From Lachnospiraceae bacterium (GTDB taxonomy: Bacteria; Bacillota; Clostridia; Lachnospirales; Lachnospiraceae), in contig JAAWAV010000058.1 of assembly GCA_022792335.1 (NCBI GenBank), positions 1 through 40,744 on the forward strand: DNA of 40,744 nucleotides, given 5' to 3'. The translations under genes and the position numbers were made by a program. The number at the start of each line of letters is the position of its first letter. The first letter of the stretch is position 1. Shown here piece by piece: positions 34,749 to 40,744 of the stretch. Under the pieces are notes generated by a model, which ran no database searches, was not told the DNA's origin, and saw nothing but the letters and a program-made list of their open reading frames with translations.

Positions 34749-36086
34749 TTAAGTCCTTCTCTCTGCTTTTAGAAATCGCTCCATGATATCCGCCATGGCA
34801 ATGGACTCTCCACGCGTCAGTTTAAAATTGTTGTTGTTGCTTTTATTAATCATATAGAGGAAATTGCTGATTTCATAGCGCAGCCCGTCCCCGAGAAAGC
34901 TCTCGGAATACCGGTCAATCCGGTCGGTTTTTTCATAATGCACTTCAAAATAGGACGTTTTCCACCAGGGCGCCTCCGCGAGGATATACCCCTTGGTACC
35001 GGAAATTAACAGTCGCCCCTCTGATTTAACGCCAAGTCCACAGGTAGCCGTTCCTATGCCGGTGGGATAGACAAAAGAAGCTTTTGTGAATAAATCCAGT
35101 CCATTTTCTCCCCGAATGCTGTCAAACCGGAGTTCCTGGAACTCGTCTCCAAACAATTTCAGTATGGGAAGCAGGACATAACTTCCAAGTTCCGTAAAGC
35201 TTCCTCCGTAAATCCTATCTGTCATCTCCCTGGTTTCCGGCCGCTCCAGTTTTGTAAAACAGGCCTCCACATTGCGGATGCTCCCGATACTCCCGCTGCA
35301 GGCGATCCCCAGAAGTTTATGAAATCCCGGGCAATAAGCAGTTTTGATTTCTTCAAACAGGATCAGCTCCTGCTCTTTCGCATATTGGAACAACTCTTCT
35401 GCTTCTGCTTTTTTTAATACCATGGGTTTCTCACACAGAACATGTTTTCCATGTTCCAGCGATGTTTTGATATATTCGTAATGGGTTTCATGGGGAGAAG
35501 CAATATATACCACATCAATTGCAGAGAAAAACTCCTCCAAGCCAGTATAGGCTTCAATCCCCCATTTCTTTGCAAACCGTATCGCGCTTTCCGTATGGGG
35601 GTTGTAAACTCCCTGAGTACTGACTCCGCTGACCAGTTTGGCTTCTGGGAGGAACCGCTCCGCAATCCGGCCCGTACCGATGATTCCAATCCGCTGAATC
35701 GGTCGATTCTTTTCCCGAAGCATGGTACTGGAAATATTTTTTGTCCGCTCCAGATAAACGACTTTGCAATAGTCTCTCAGATATTCAAATTCACCTGTCC
35801 AGTCCGATCCAACTGTAAAAATATCAATATTATACTTTTTTATGTCGCTGAATTTCTGGCCCGGTGTTTCTTCAATGATAATTTCATCTGCGAACCCAGT
35901 TTTTCTGACATTTTCGATACGCGTCACCAGAGAATCGATCACATTGAATTTTCCTCTGGTTTCATCGTAGGCTTCTGTCGTCACGCCGACAATCAGATAG
36001 TCTCCCAGCGCTTTTGCTCTTTCAAGCAATCGGTAATGACCTTCGTGGAAAAGATCAAAGGTTCCGTATGTAATTACTTTTACCAT
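34749..36086 (-). CDS. Glycerol-3-phosphate cytidylyltransferase fused to Gfo/Idh/MocA oxidoreductase
   Basis: Residues 1-128 of this 445-aa protein are TagD-like: VITYGTFDLFHEGHYRLLER (HEGH 14-17), VGVTTEAYDETRGK, and RTKNISSTMLR. Such enzymes make CDP-glycerol from glycerol-3-phosphate and CTP. Residues ~132-440 are a Gfo/Idh/MocA oxidoreductase: RIGIIGTGRIAERF (GTGRIA 137-142), IASPHETHYEYI, and VLCEKPMVL with the E-K-P active-site motif. The second half would oxidise or reduce a sugar or polyol. The reading frame may be cut short at its end: removing one T of the TTTT run at 34767-34770 would extend it to a stop at 34676-34678 (see findings). The two activities in one chain suggest a modified CDP-polyol as product. 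Confidence 0.9.
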   Translation of the reverse strand: MVKVITYGTFDLFHEGHYRLLERAKALGDYLIVGVTTEAYDETRGKFNVIDSLVTRIENVRKTGFADEIIIEETPGQKFSDIKKYNIDIFTVGSDWTGEFEYLRDYCKVVYLERTKNISSTMLREKNRPIQRIGIIGTGRIAERFLPEAKLVSGVSTQGVYNPHTESAIRFAKKWGIEAYTGLEEFFSAIDVVYIASPHETHYEYIKTSLEHGKHVLCEKPMVLKKAEAEELFQYAKEQELILFEEIKTAYCPGFHKLLGIACSGSIGSIRNVEACFTKLERPETREMTDRIYGGSFTELGSYVLLPILKLFGDEFQELRFDSIRGENGLDLFTKASFVYPTGIGTATCGLGVKSEGRLLISGTKGYILAEAPWWKTSYFEVHYEKTDRIDRYSESFLGDGLRYEISNFLYMINKSNNNNFKLTRGESIAMADIMERFLKAERRT

Positions 36087-36105
36087 GCCTTTCCCTCCCA
36101 GGTTT

Positions 36106-38655
36106 TTATTTCCTTTTGTGGTTTATTTGTCTGCATAAAAACTGATGAACTTTCTCTCCACAGGTCCCGTCGTCATTTACAGAAATCTTTCTGTAAGCGC
36201 GAAGCTGCCGTTCTTTATCGAAGGGGTTTCCTATCACCTTCCCATCCAGAAACCCACTTAGAGTATTAAAGTAACTTTCTTCACAGCCATACGGAAGCCA
36301 GTCGGAAATCTCATTGAACCCCGGCTCCTGTTCTTGAAGTTCCTCCAGATCAAACTCCACCGGAATCTCCCGGTATTCCTCCGTATTGAAATTCACATCA
36401 TAGAGTCTGGCGTCCGGCAGGGAAAAGAATCTGCCTATTCCAGACTCCGGTTTCTCCGTCCGGTTTAAAAAATATCCGGGGGACCAGGGATTATAGTATC
36501 CGTTTTTCCGTTCCGTCCGGACTGCAAAGGGAGGTTTCCATTCTTGCATGTCTCCAGTGTCCCGGTTCAGGCAAAGGAATTTATTTCCCCAGCAGGGAGA
36601 AACGATGACTTGATTTCCCCAGAAAATCATGGATTCAAAGGGACGATCCAGGCATTCCTGACCATGGGGGACGCTTCTGCACACAAATCCTTCTGGAACA
36701 TGGGAATAATCCTGTACGTCTCCCGTCTCCGGATTCCAGCGGGTAATAGTGGTTCCCGTATAGGGAAGAAGCCACAAATCTACGCTATCCGAGGCGATTC
36801 CCATACAACCGCAAGCGCTCTTTGCTCCTGTAATCAAAAGTTGCGTTTCCATTGTATGGATGTCTATGGCGAGTACGCGGCTGTCTTCTGGCGAAGCCAA
36901 AAGCAGATAGTCCCCCCACAGAAAACTTCCTCCAACCCGATGTTCTCCATCTTTGTATCCTGTAAAGATATCGTTGCATCCTGTAAGATAGTCCAGCTTA
37001 TCCTGCAAAATATCGTACCGGACAATCGCCGGATACTCTCTTGGAATCAAAAATAAATACGTTCCTGTGTGATAGGCTCCTGCAAAAGCCCCCGGTTTTT
37101 CCAGACGCCGTTCTAATGAGATTCGTTTTGTGATTCTGTGATTTTTCACCAAAAGAATGTCCTGGGCATTGGCCGGGCAGACATAGATGGTCCCGTTCTG
37201 TTCAAACGCTGCGCAATAATAACCGCCTAGCGTATGTTCTGACAAGTTGCAATAATGTCTGTATCTGTAATTGTTCTCCGGTGAGTAGTACAGTTTATTG
37301 CCCTGAATAACTTTCCACTGGTTTCGTCCGAATGCATCAAATCCGCTGATCATCTGTCCACGCCAGTCCTCCGGCCCCGGTTCGCTGTAAAAGCTGTTGT
37401 CCATAACAAACAGCGGCTTTCCGGTCATTCCAAACAAGGCGGTAACGGAAGTTCCGGAATCTCCTATATAGGCATCGCAAAGAGCAATCGTCTTTGCAAT
37501 ATCCGGAGTGTCGTCATAAATTCCCAGGTCGCGACTGAGAAAAGTCTGTTTTAACTCCTGGTACCTGGCGACGTATTCCTTACGCATGGATACAAAGGTC
37601 GACTCCAGAAGCGGATGAGGCCGCCATAGCAGACATGCGTCCGTCCGCCCCTCAAAACAGTGGAACACGTATTCCATTTTTTTCAAAAATGTTTCTGTAT
37701 CTCCCAGCATTCCTCCCAGACTGGTATTATAAAAATACACCTTCCGGCCTTTCATTTTTTTCTTCCAGCTCTCCGGAGGTTCGGGAGGGTTGTTGCATAT
37801 CCGGATTATCCGGTCAAGTTTCGGTGAGCCAAGGGGGAGAAATTTTTCTTCCGGCACTCGCGCATCAAAAAATTTTATAATTTTTTCAGACTGTACCACA
37901 ATCCAGTCCATATGGAAATAAGACGGACAAAGCGCCTGTCCCTCGCTCATTCCTCCGGCCGTAATATAATAGGGAATATAAACTAGACAATCTGTATACT
38001 TTTTCAGTTCTCCGGAATAATATCTCGGATCTACGCTGGTCACATAATTTCCCTGATCGTATGGATTGTGGATATAAATGATATCCGGTTTTCTCTCCTC
38101 CAGGCGATATGCGTGATAATGTGTAATGGGAACGTATCCGGGAAAGCTCTCCCCTTCATAACTGATGCTCTCAAAATTTCCGTCTCCTTTGCGTTCATAA
38201 TAGGGAATCGGCACCACATAGGCGTCGCAGTCCGGGTCGGCGTCCGCCGCCATCCATACGCTTTCCAGGCTGTCCCACATCGACGCTTTATAAGGAAGAA
38301 ACACTACTTCCAGACGAACCGGAATCTCATACTTCACGCTGTTTTCAATCGAAATCAGCGCTTTTCGCAGACTCTTGTAAATCTGACTGCCATTTGTATT
38401 TGCGTTTATCTGTAGCTGTCCATGAATCTGATAGACCAGTTCACAGTATGACTCTAAAAGAAGAATTGTGGGAGCCCCCTCCCCTTCTTCTTTTTCTATC
38501 AAATTTCCAAGGCCCAGGGCTCCCTCCTGGCATTGCTCCAGCAATGCCAGAGCTGATTCTATAACTCCGGATTCAACATCCTTTTTTATCTCGGCATGAG
38601 CCTGCCCCAAAAGTACGATAAAATCCTCTGCCTGTTTTTTATGAGCTCTTCTCAT
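36106..38655 (-). CDS. TagF-like glycerophosphotransferase domain with C-terminal propeller-like region
   Basis: The 849-aa protein has a helical N-terminus (~1-105). Residues ~110-425 resemble CDP-glycerol glycerophosphotransferases: IIYIHNPYDQGNYVTS, VYIPYYITAGGMSE, MDWIVVQSE, FLPLGSPKLDRI, CLLWRPHPLLES, and YIGDSGTSVTALFGMTGKPL in place of the usual T-D-Y-S-S. Residues ~440-849 contain repeated strand-like units with aromatic and G-D patterns (FAGAYHTGTYLFLIP, FLWGDYLLLAS, MIFWGNQVIVSPCWGNKFL), suggesting a beta-propeller. It is the first gene of the glycan locus and follows a 590-nt region full of repeats. A GAGG lies about 7 nt before the ATG. Its role could be primer recognition and polyol-phosphate transfer; this is inference. 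Confidence 0.85.
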   Translation of the reverse strand: MRRAHKKQAEDFIVLLGQAHAEIKKDVESGVIESALALLEQCQEGALGLGNLIEKEEGEGAPTILLLESYCELVYQIHGQLQINANTNGSQIYKSLRKALISIENSVKYEIPVRLEVVFLPYKASMWDSLESVWMAADADPDCDAYVVPIPYYERKGDGNFESISYEGESFPGYVPITHYHAYRLEERKPDIIYIHNPYDQGNYVTSVDPRYYSGELKKYTDCLVYIPYYITAGGMSEGQALCPSYFHMDWIVVQSEKIIKFFDARVPEEKFLPLGSPKLDRIIRICNNPPEPPESWKKKMKGRKVYFYNTSLGGMLGDTETFLKKMEYVFHCFEGRTDACLLWRPHPLLESTFVSMRKEYVARYQELKQTFLSRDLGIYDDTPDIAKTIALCDAYIGDSGTSVTALFGMTGKPLFVMDNSFYSEPGPEDWRGQMISGFDAFGRNQWKVIQGNKLYYSPENNYRYRHYCNLSEHTLGGYYCAAFEQNGTIYVCPANAQDILLVKNHRITKRISLERRLEKPGAFAGAYHTGTYLFLIPREYPAIVRYDILQDKLDYLTGCNDIFTGYKDGEHRVGGSFLWGDYLLLASPEDSRVLAIDIHTMETQLLITGAKSACGCMGIASDSVDLWLLPYTGTTITRWNPETGDVQDYSHVPEGFVCRSVPHGQECLDRPFESMIFWGNQVIVSPCWGNKFLCLNRDTGDMQEWKPPFAVRTERKNGYYNPWSPGYFLNRTEKPESGIGRFFSLPDARLYDVNFNTEEYREIPVEFDLEELQEQEPGFNEISDWLPYGCEESYFNTLSGFLDGKVIGNPFDKERQLRAYRKISVNDDGTCGEKVHQFLCRQINHKRK

Positions 38656-38729
38656 AACGCCTCACTAATCTTTCTGATTGATTCAAAATTCCCATCCTGG
38701 AAGTGACCACTTGGCCCGCCTCCTAGCAT
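38652..38729 (-). CDS. Possible 25-aa leader peptide ORF
   Basis: An ATG at 38727-38729 opens a 25-codon frame (beginning MLGGGPSGHFQDGNFESIRK). Its TGA (38652-38654) overlaps the ATG of the 849-aa gene as ATGA, the arrangement used for translational coupling. The frame starts inside the repeat copy at 38716-38808. The ribosome site is weak (AAGAGAACC before the ATG). It may equally be the tail of a repeat-borne frame or chance. No known leader-peptide pattern, such as runs of one amino acid, is visible. Confidence 0.25.
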   Translation of the reverse strand: MLGGGPSGHFQDGNFESIRKISEAL

Positions 38730-38808
38730 GGTTCTCTTTTCTTACTTGTTTTCTTAACGCAGTGCTAAAACTCGAAAACGCTCCGCGTTTCCTCGTTTTC
38801 CGGCTGGC
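38716..38808 (-). repeat. Direct repeat, copy 1 (93 bp)
   Basis: The 60 bp at 38749-38808 are identical to 38867-38926. The flanking ~30 bp on the low-coordinate side also match copy 2, apart from two substitutions and a 12-bp insertion. Inside, the minus strand can form AAACGC-GGA-GCGTTT (6-bp stem, 3-nt loop) or the alternative GAAAACG/CGTTTTC (7 bp). The far end carries AGGAGGCGG. It lies in the leader of the 849-aa gene. Confidence 0.85.
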
Positions 38809-38845
38809 CCTGGCATACAGCCTTTTATCAATTCGGCTATTCGAT

Positions 38846-38926
38846 CCGCCTCCTGGCGTGGTTCTCTTTTCTTAACGCAGTGCTAAAACTCGAAAACGCT
38901 CCGCGTTTCCTCGTTTTCCGGCTGGC
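38846..38926 (-). repeat. Direct repeat, copy 2 (81 bp)
   Basis: This is the second copy of the repeat, offset by 118 bp in its core, with the same nested dyads. It abuts the perfect inverted repeat at 38934-38996, 7 bp away. The spacer between the copies (38809-38845) contains TTGATA on the minus strand but no matching -10 at usual distance. Confidence 0.85.
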
Positions 38927-38933
38927 GCCGTAT

Positions 38934-38996
38934 GCGTTAGAAAATTGGAAGTCAGACGGGAGCCAGCTCCCCGTCTGACTTCCAATTTTCTAACGC
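38934..38996. repeat. Perfect 27-bp inverted repeat with 9-nt loop
   Basis: Arms 38934-38960 and 38970-38996 are exact reverse complements over 27 bp, beginning GCGTTAGAAAATTGG. The loop AGCCAGCTC allows a further AG/CT pairing with a bulged C. In RNA this would be a very stable rod of about 60 nt. There is no T-tract directly after it on either strand, so it is not a standard terminator. It sits between the structured 3' region of the TnpB-like gene and the duplicated repeats. Confidence 0.95.
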
Positions 38997-39260
38997 GCAC
39001 TGCTTGTAGCTTTTTAAAATAAGGCATATTGGTCATCTTGGTGATGATGCGGAGTCTCCGCTTCGCTCCCTGGTACGTCACAATTCTGTGTTCCCAAAGT
39101 CCTGGCATACCCAATTCGCAGATTCCGATTTCTCGGAATTTCTGCCTTCTAATGCCGTTCTTAATTTTTATATCATGAACGCCCCCACTTAGTCCTGGTA
39201 GAAAAGAGTCTGTCCCTCCCCGGTAAAATCAAGGCCTGTAGCCTTCATTCATCTAAGTGA
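38997..39260 (-). ncRNA. Candidate structured RNA linked to the TnpB-like gene
   Basis: TnpB-family genes usually encode their guide RNA across the 3' end of the ORF and just beyond. Here the minus strand from ~39260 down contains several pairings. CACTTAG at the ORF end (39253-39259) pairs with CTAAGTG (39186-39192). AAGGC/GCCTT lies just after the stop. A hairpin at 39118-39145 has a 7-bp stem, a GAAA tetraloop and 4 outer pairs (GCAG/CTGC) after a 2-nt bulge. GCGGA/TCCGC occupies 39049-39061. I infer a guide-like or other functional RNA. Boundaries are uncertain; a possible guide could begin after GTTCATGA near 39175, but this is speculative. Confidence 0.35.
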
Positions 39261-40567
39261 CTGTTCTTATGATCCATTCCTCTTTTTTTTGCATTCTGCG
39301 CGGTGTTTCGTTGTGCTTCCGTCTTATAACCACAGGTTTCACAGACAAATGTTTTCTCTCTTTTTTTTCCAAAAGCACCGCATCTGCTACATTCTTTACT
39401 GATATTTTTTCCAAATACCTCTATCAGCTCTACCGATTGTTCCTGACATTTCTGCTGCAATCTTTTTCTGATATACCCTCTCTGCCACAGGTTCACAGAA
39501 TGATTGATTTCTTTATCTCCACTGTGTTTCTGCGGTTTTGGAAGTTTCGGAAAATAAATAACTTCTGGTTTCTCCGTTCTCAAAAAACGGTTTAATTCCA
39601 TATTGATATAACTATGAAGCTGTTCTGTTTTACATTGTTTTTGAGCCGTATATTTTTTTCTGCCGGACTCTGCCTCATTTTGCGGATGATAACGGATGGT
39701 TTGTTCTCTGATCCAGTCCGCAAGCTCAATCTGATAATCTCCCAGTTTTTCTCCATAAGAATGTCCTTGGTCTGTCACAAGCATCGTATAGATTCCCATC
39801 GCAGTCCCAACCTGTTTCTTATAATCCGAATGGCGTCTTGTTCTCACGGAAACTGGTACCTTCAACTCAATCTTTTTTTCTTCCGGATAAAGCTTGATAT
39901 AAATCTGTCTTGTATACTGGTTATTGTCTGTAAGGGGGATAAAAATACGTTTTCTTTTTTCTTTCATGGTAATGTAAATTCCACGATCTCCATAACGATA
40001 AGCCCTCTCCGATAGAGAAAATCCGTCTGCAATACCGGCATTTATCCGCCTATGAACCCGTCTCACCTGTCGACGCAGATACTGATCCAACCGTTTCCTA
40101 TCCACTGCTTTTGCAAGGAGCTCATATTGTCTTTGTAATTCCGGTTTTAAGCATATCTTCTTGCAGTTCAATACGGCTTCGAATGCATTGCTTACTTTTA
40201 GAATGTACCGAAGATAATGCTTTTCTTCTTCTGAAAATTCTTGATGGTGATGAATCTTTTGCGAAACTGCGGATTTTGTCCTTGTCCACTGACTTTTAAG
40301 ATCTCTTAACGCATCAAAGACCGCCAGATAAAAGTATACCGACGGCAAACCCAGGTTTTCCCGCAGACCGTTTCGCGTCATCTCATTTTGTACCGTATAG
40401 CCTGGATATAGTTTCGACAAGTTCCGGATACTTCCATATCTCTGATATACATAATCTTTTACTTGTCTACAGTTTTCAGCGATCTCCAGTAACCGATCCA
40501 TATCTTCCTTCGGAACCGGAAACCGGTTATATTGACAGACGATTTTACAGATACTGTCCGGCGTCAT
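39245..40567 (-). CDS. TnpB-like protein lacking all RuvC catalytic residues
   Basis: The 440-aa protein has the overall layout of IS200/IS605-type TnpB RNA-guided nucleases: a helical N-terminal part, a middle strand-rich part (PLTDNNQYTRQIYIKLYPEE), then a split RuvC domain and zinc finger. The zinc cysteines are intact (C393, C396, C409, C412; ECSRCGAFGKK, then FVCETCGY). The catalytic positions are not. RuvC-I reads VGTAMG with A256 where D is expected, RuvC-II reads VIYFPKL with P340 for E, and RuvC-III reads EAQRNTAQNA with Q419 for D. The reading frame is otherwise full-length with no stops, so the protein seems maintained rather than decayed. No TnpA is encoded nearby. It could be a DNA-binding, RNA-guided regulator (TldR-like) or a relic; the former is inferred. 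Confidence 0.88.
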   Translation of the reverse strand: MTPDSICKIVCQYNRFPVPKEDMDRLLEIAENCRQVKDYVYQRYGSIRNLSKLYPGYTVQNEMTRNGLRENLGLPSVYFYLAVFDALRDLKSQWTRTKSAVSQKIHHHQEFSEEEKHYLRYILKVSNAFEAVLNCKKICLKPELQRQYELLAKAVDRKRLDQYLRRQVRRVHRRINAGIADGFSLSERAYRYGDRGIYITMKEKRKRIFIPLTDNNQYTRQIYIKLYPEEKKIELKVPVSVRTRRHSDYKKQVGTAMGIYTMLVTDQGHSYGEKLGDYQIELADWIREQTIRYHPQNEAESGRKKYTAQKQCKTEQLHSYINMELNRFLRTEKPEVIYFPKLPKPQKHSGDKEINHSVNLWQRGYIRKRLQQKCQEQSVELIEVFGKNISKECSRCGAFGKKREKTFVCETCGYKTEAQRNTAQNAKKRGMDHKNSHLDE

Positions 40568-40656
40568 CTATCAGCTTCCTTTTCATTTTGTCGATATCTA
40601 ACCAAAATGTGTACTTTTTCACAAATTTGCTTCAAATTTAGATATAAATATATTCT

Positions 40657-40662
40657 ATTATA
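40657..40662 (-). promoter_or_regulatory. Probable -10 element of the TnpB-like gene
   Basis: On the minus strand TATAAT occurs at 40657-40662 in an AT-rich stretch, about 90 nt before the ATG. A good -35 is not found at 17 nt (GATTCC there). A second candidate, TTGACA at the very edge of the window, has a 4/6 -10 (AATCAT) 17 nt on. AAGGAAG lies 7 nt before the start codon as ribosome site. The remainder of the upstream 177 nt shows no gene. Confidence 0.45.
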
Positions 40663-40744
40663 ATATCGTCAGGATTTCTGGAATCTTAATTTGTTTTTCT
40701 ATGGATTTTTGTCCATGATTCTCCAGTAACTGTTCTGTGTCAAA

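Larger units (their letters stand above)
38656..39244 (-). other. Long non-coding interval between TnpB-like gene and glycan operon
   Basis: This 589-nt stretch has no protein gene I trust. It contains a duplicated repeat (38716-38808 and 38846-38926), a perfect 27-bp inverted repeat (38934-38996), and a series of hairpins from 39049 to 39145. A 7-bp pairing joins 39186-39192 to the 3' end of the TnpB-like gene. I saw no convincing promoter for the glycan operon in it, so the operon may be transcribed through from the TnpB-like gene. An 80-codon frame at 38872-39114 runs through the inverted repeat and is rejected. Confidence 0.7.

Noticed and set aside
38716..38926. A CRISPR array.
   Set aside because: Only two repeat copies, far longer than CRISPR repeats, with one spacer of about 37 bp and no cas genes in the window.
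38872..39114. An 80-codon minus-strand open frame (arginine/lysine-rich).
   Set aside because: It reads straight through the perfect 27-bp inverted repeat and one copy of the direct repeat, so its sequence is dictated by these structures; there is no ribosome site. Treated as non-coding.
39245..40567. An active IS200/IS605 insertion sequence.
   Set aside because: No TnpA gene is present, the TnpB-like protein lacks catalytic residues, and I could not define left and right ends or a target-site pattern.

Overview
The window looks like a chromosomal accessory region of a low-to-mid GC Gram-positive bacterium, most likely a Clostridia/Lachnospiraceae member. The basis is codon style, consensus Shine-Dalgarno sites, teichoic-acid-type CDP-polyol enzymes, and a TnpB-like protein of a type I associate with Lachnospiraceae. 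The taxonomic guess is inference. No rRNA, tRNA or CRISPR array was seen.

Left part (1-9.6 kb). A minus-strand type I restriction-modification operon runs hsdR-hsdM-hsdS and then a small gene coding for a predicted PUA/EVE-like domain plus a hydrophobic tail. It ends at a strong hairpin terminator at 42-76. Divergent from it is a plus-strand YefM/YoeB-type toxin-antitoxin pair behind a perfect-consensus promoter. A decayed coding scrap follows, then two flavodoxin-fold oxidoreductase genes and a terminator.

Central part (9.6-38.7 kb). About 29 kb of tightly packed minus-strand genes form a cell-surface polysaccharide or phosphopolyol glycan locus. In transcription order it holds: an 849-aa TagF-like/propeller-like protein; a glycerol-3-phosphate cytidylyltransferase fused to a Gfo/Idh oxidoreductase; an IspD/TarI-type cytidylyltransferase; an extended SDR; a CDP-glycerol glycerophosphotransferase; an FkbM methyltransferase; a long run of GT2, GT4, GT32, Caps_synth and DUF4422 transferases; a four-domain methyltransferase/kinase-like/Rossmann/cytidylyltransferase fusion; two sugar isomerase-like proteins; UDP-glucose dehydrogenase; and a glycerophosphodiester phosphodiesterase. 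The enzymes would supply CDP-activated polyol phosphates and UDP-glucuronate, assemble them and methylate them. No flippase, polymerase, ABC exporter or membrane initiating transferase is present.

The most striking property of this locus is that 14 of its proteins carry a small Rossmann-like module of about 90 residues (F/Y-G-x-G near its start). It occurs at N-terminal, internal or C-terminal positions, and once as a free-standing protein. It is attached to unrelated catalytic domains.

Right part (38.7-40.7 kb). Upstream of the glycan locus and on the same strand lies a 440-aa TnpB-like protein. It keeps the zinc-finger cysteines but lacks all three RuvC catalytic acidic residues (A256, P340, Q419 where D, E, D are expected). 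Between it and the first glycan gene lie about 590 nt with no convincing protein gene. This stretch holds several hairpins, including one with a GAAA loop, a perfect 27-bp inverted repeat, and two copies of a repeat with a 60-bp identical core. My leading hypothesis is a nuclease-dead, possibly RNA-guided regulator domesticated next to the glycan operon, comparable to TldR proteins. This is untested.
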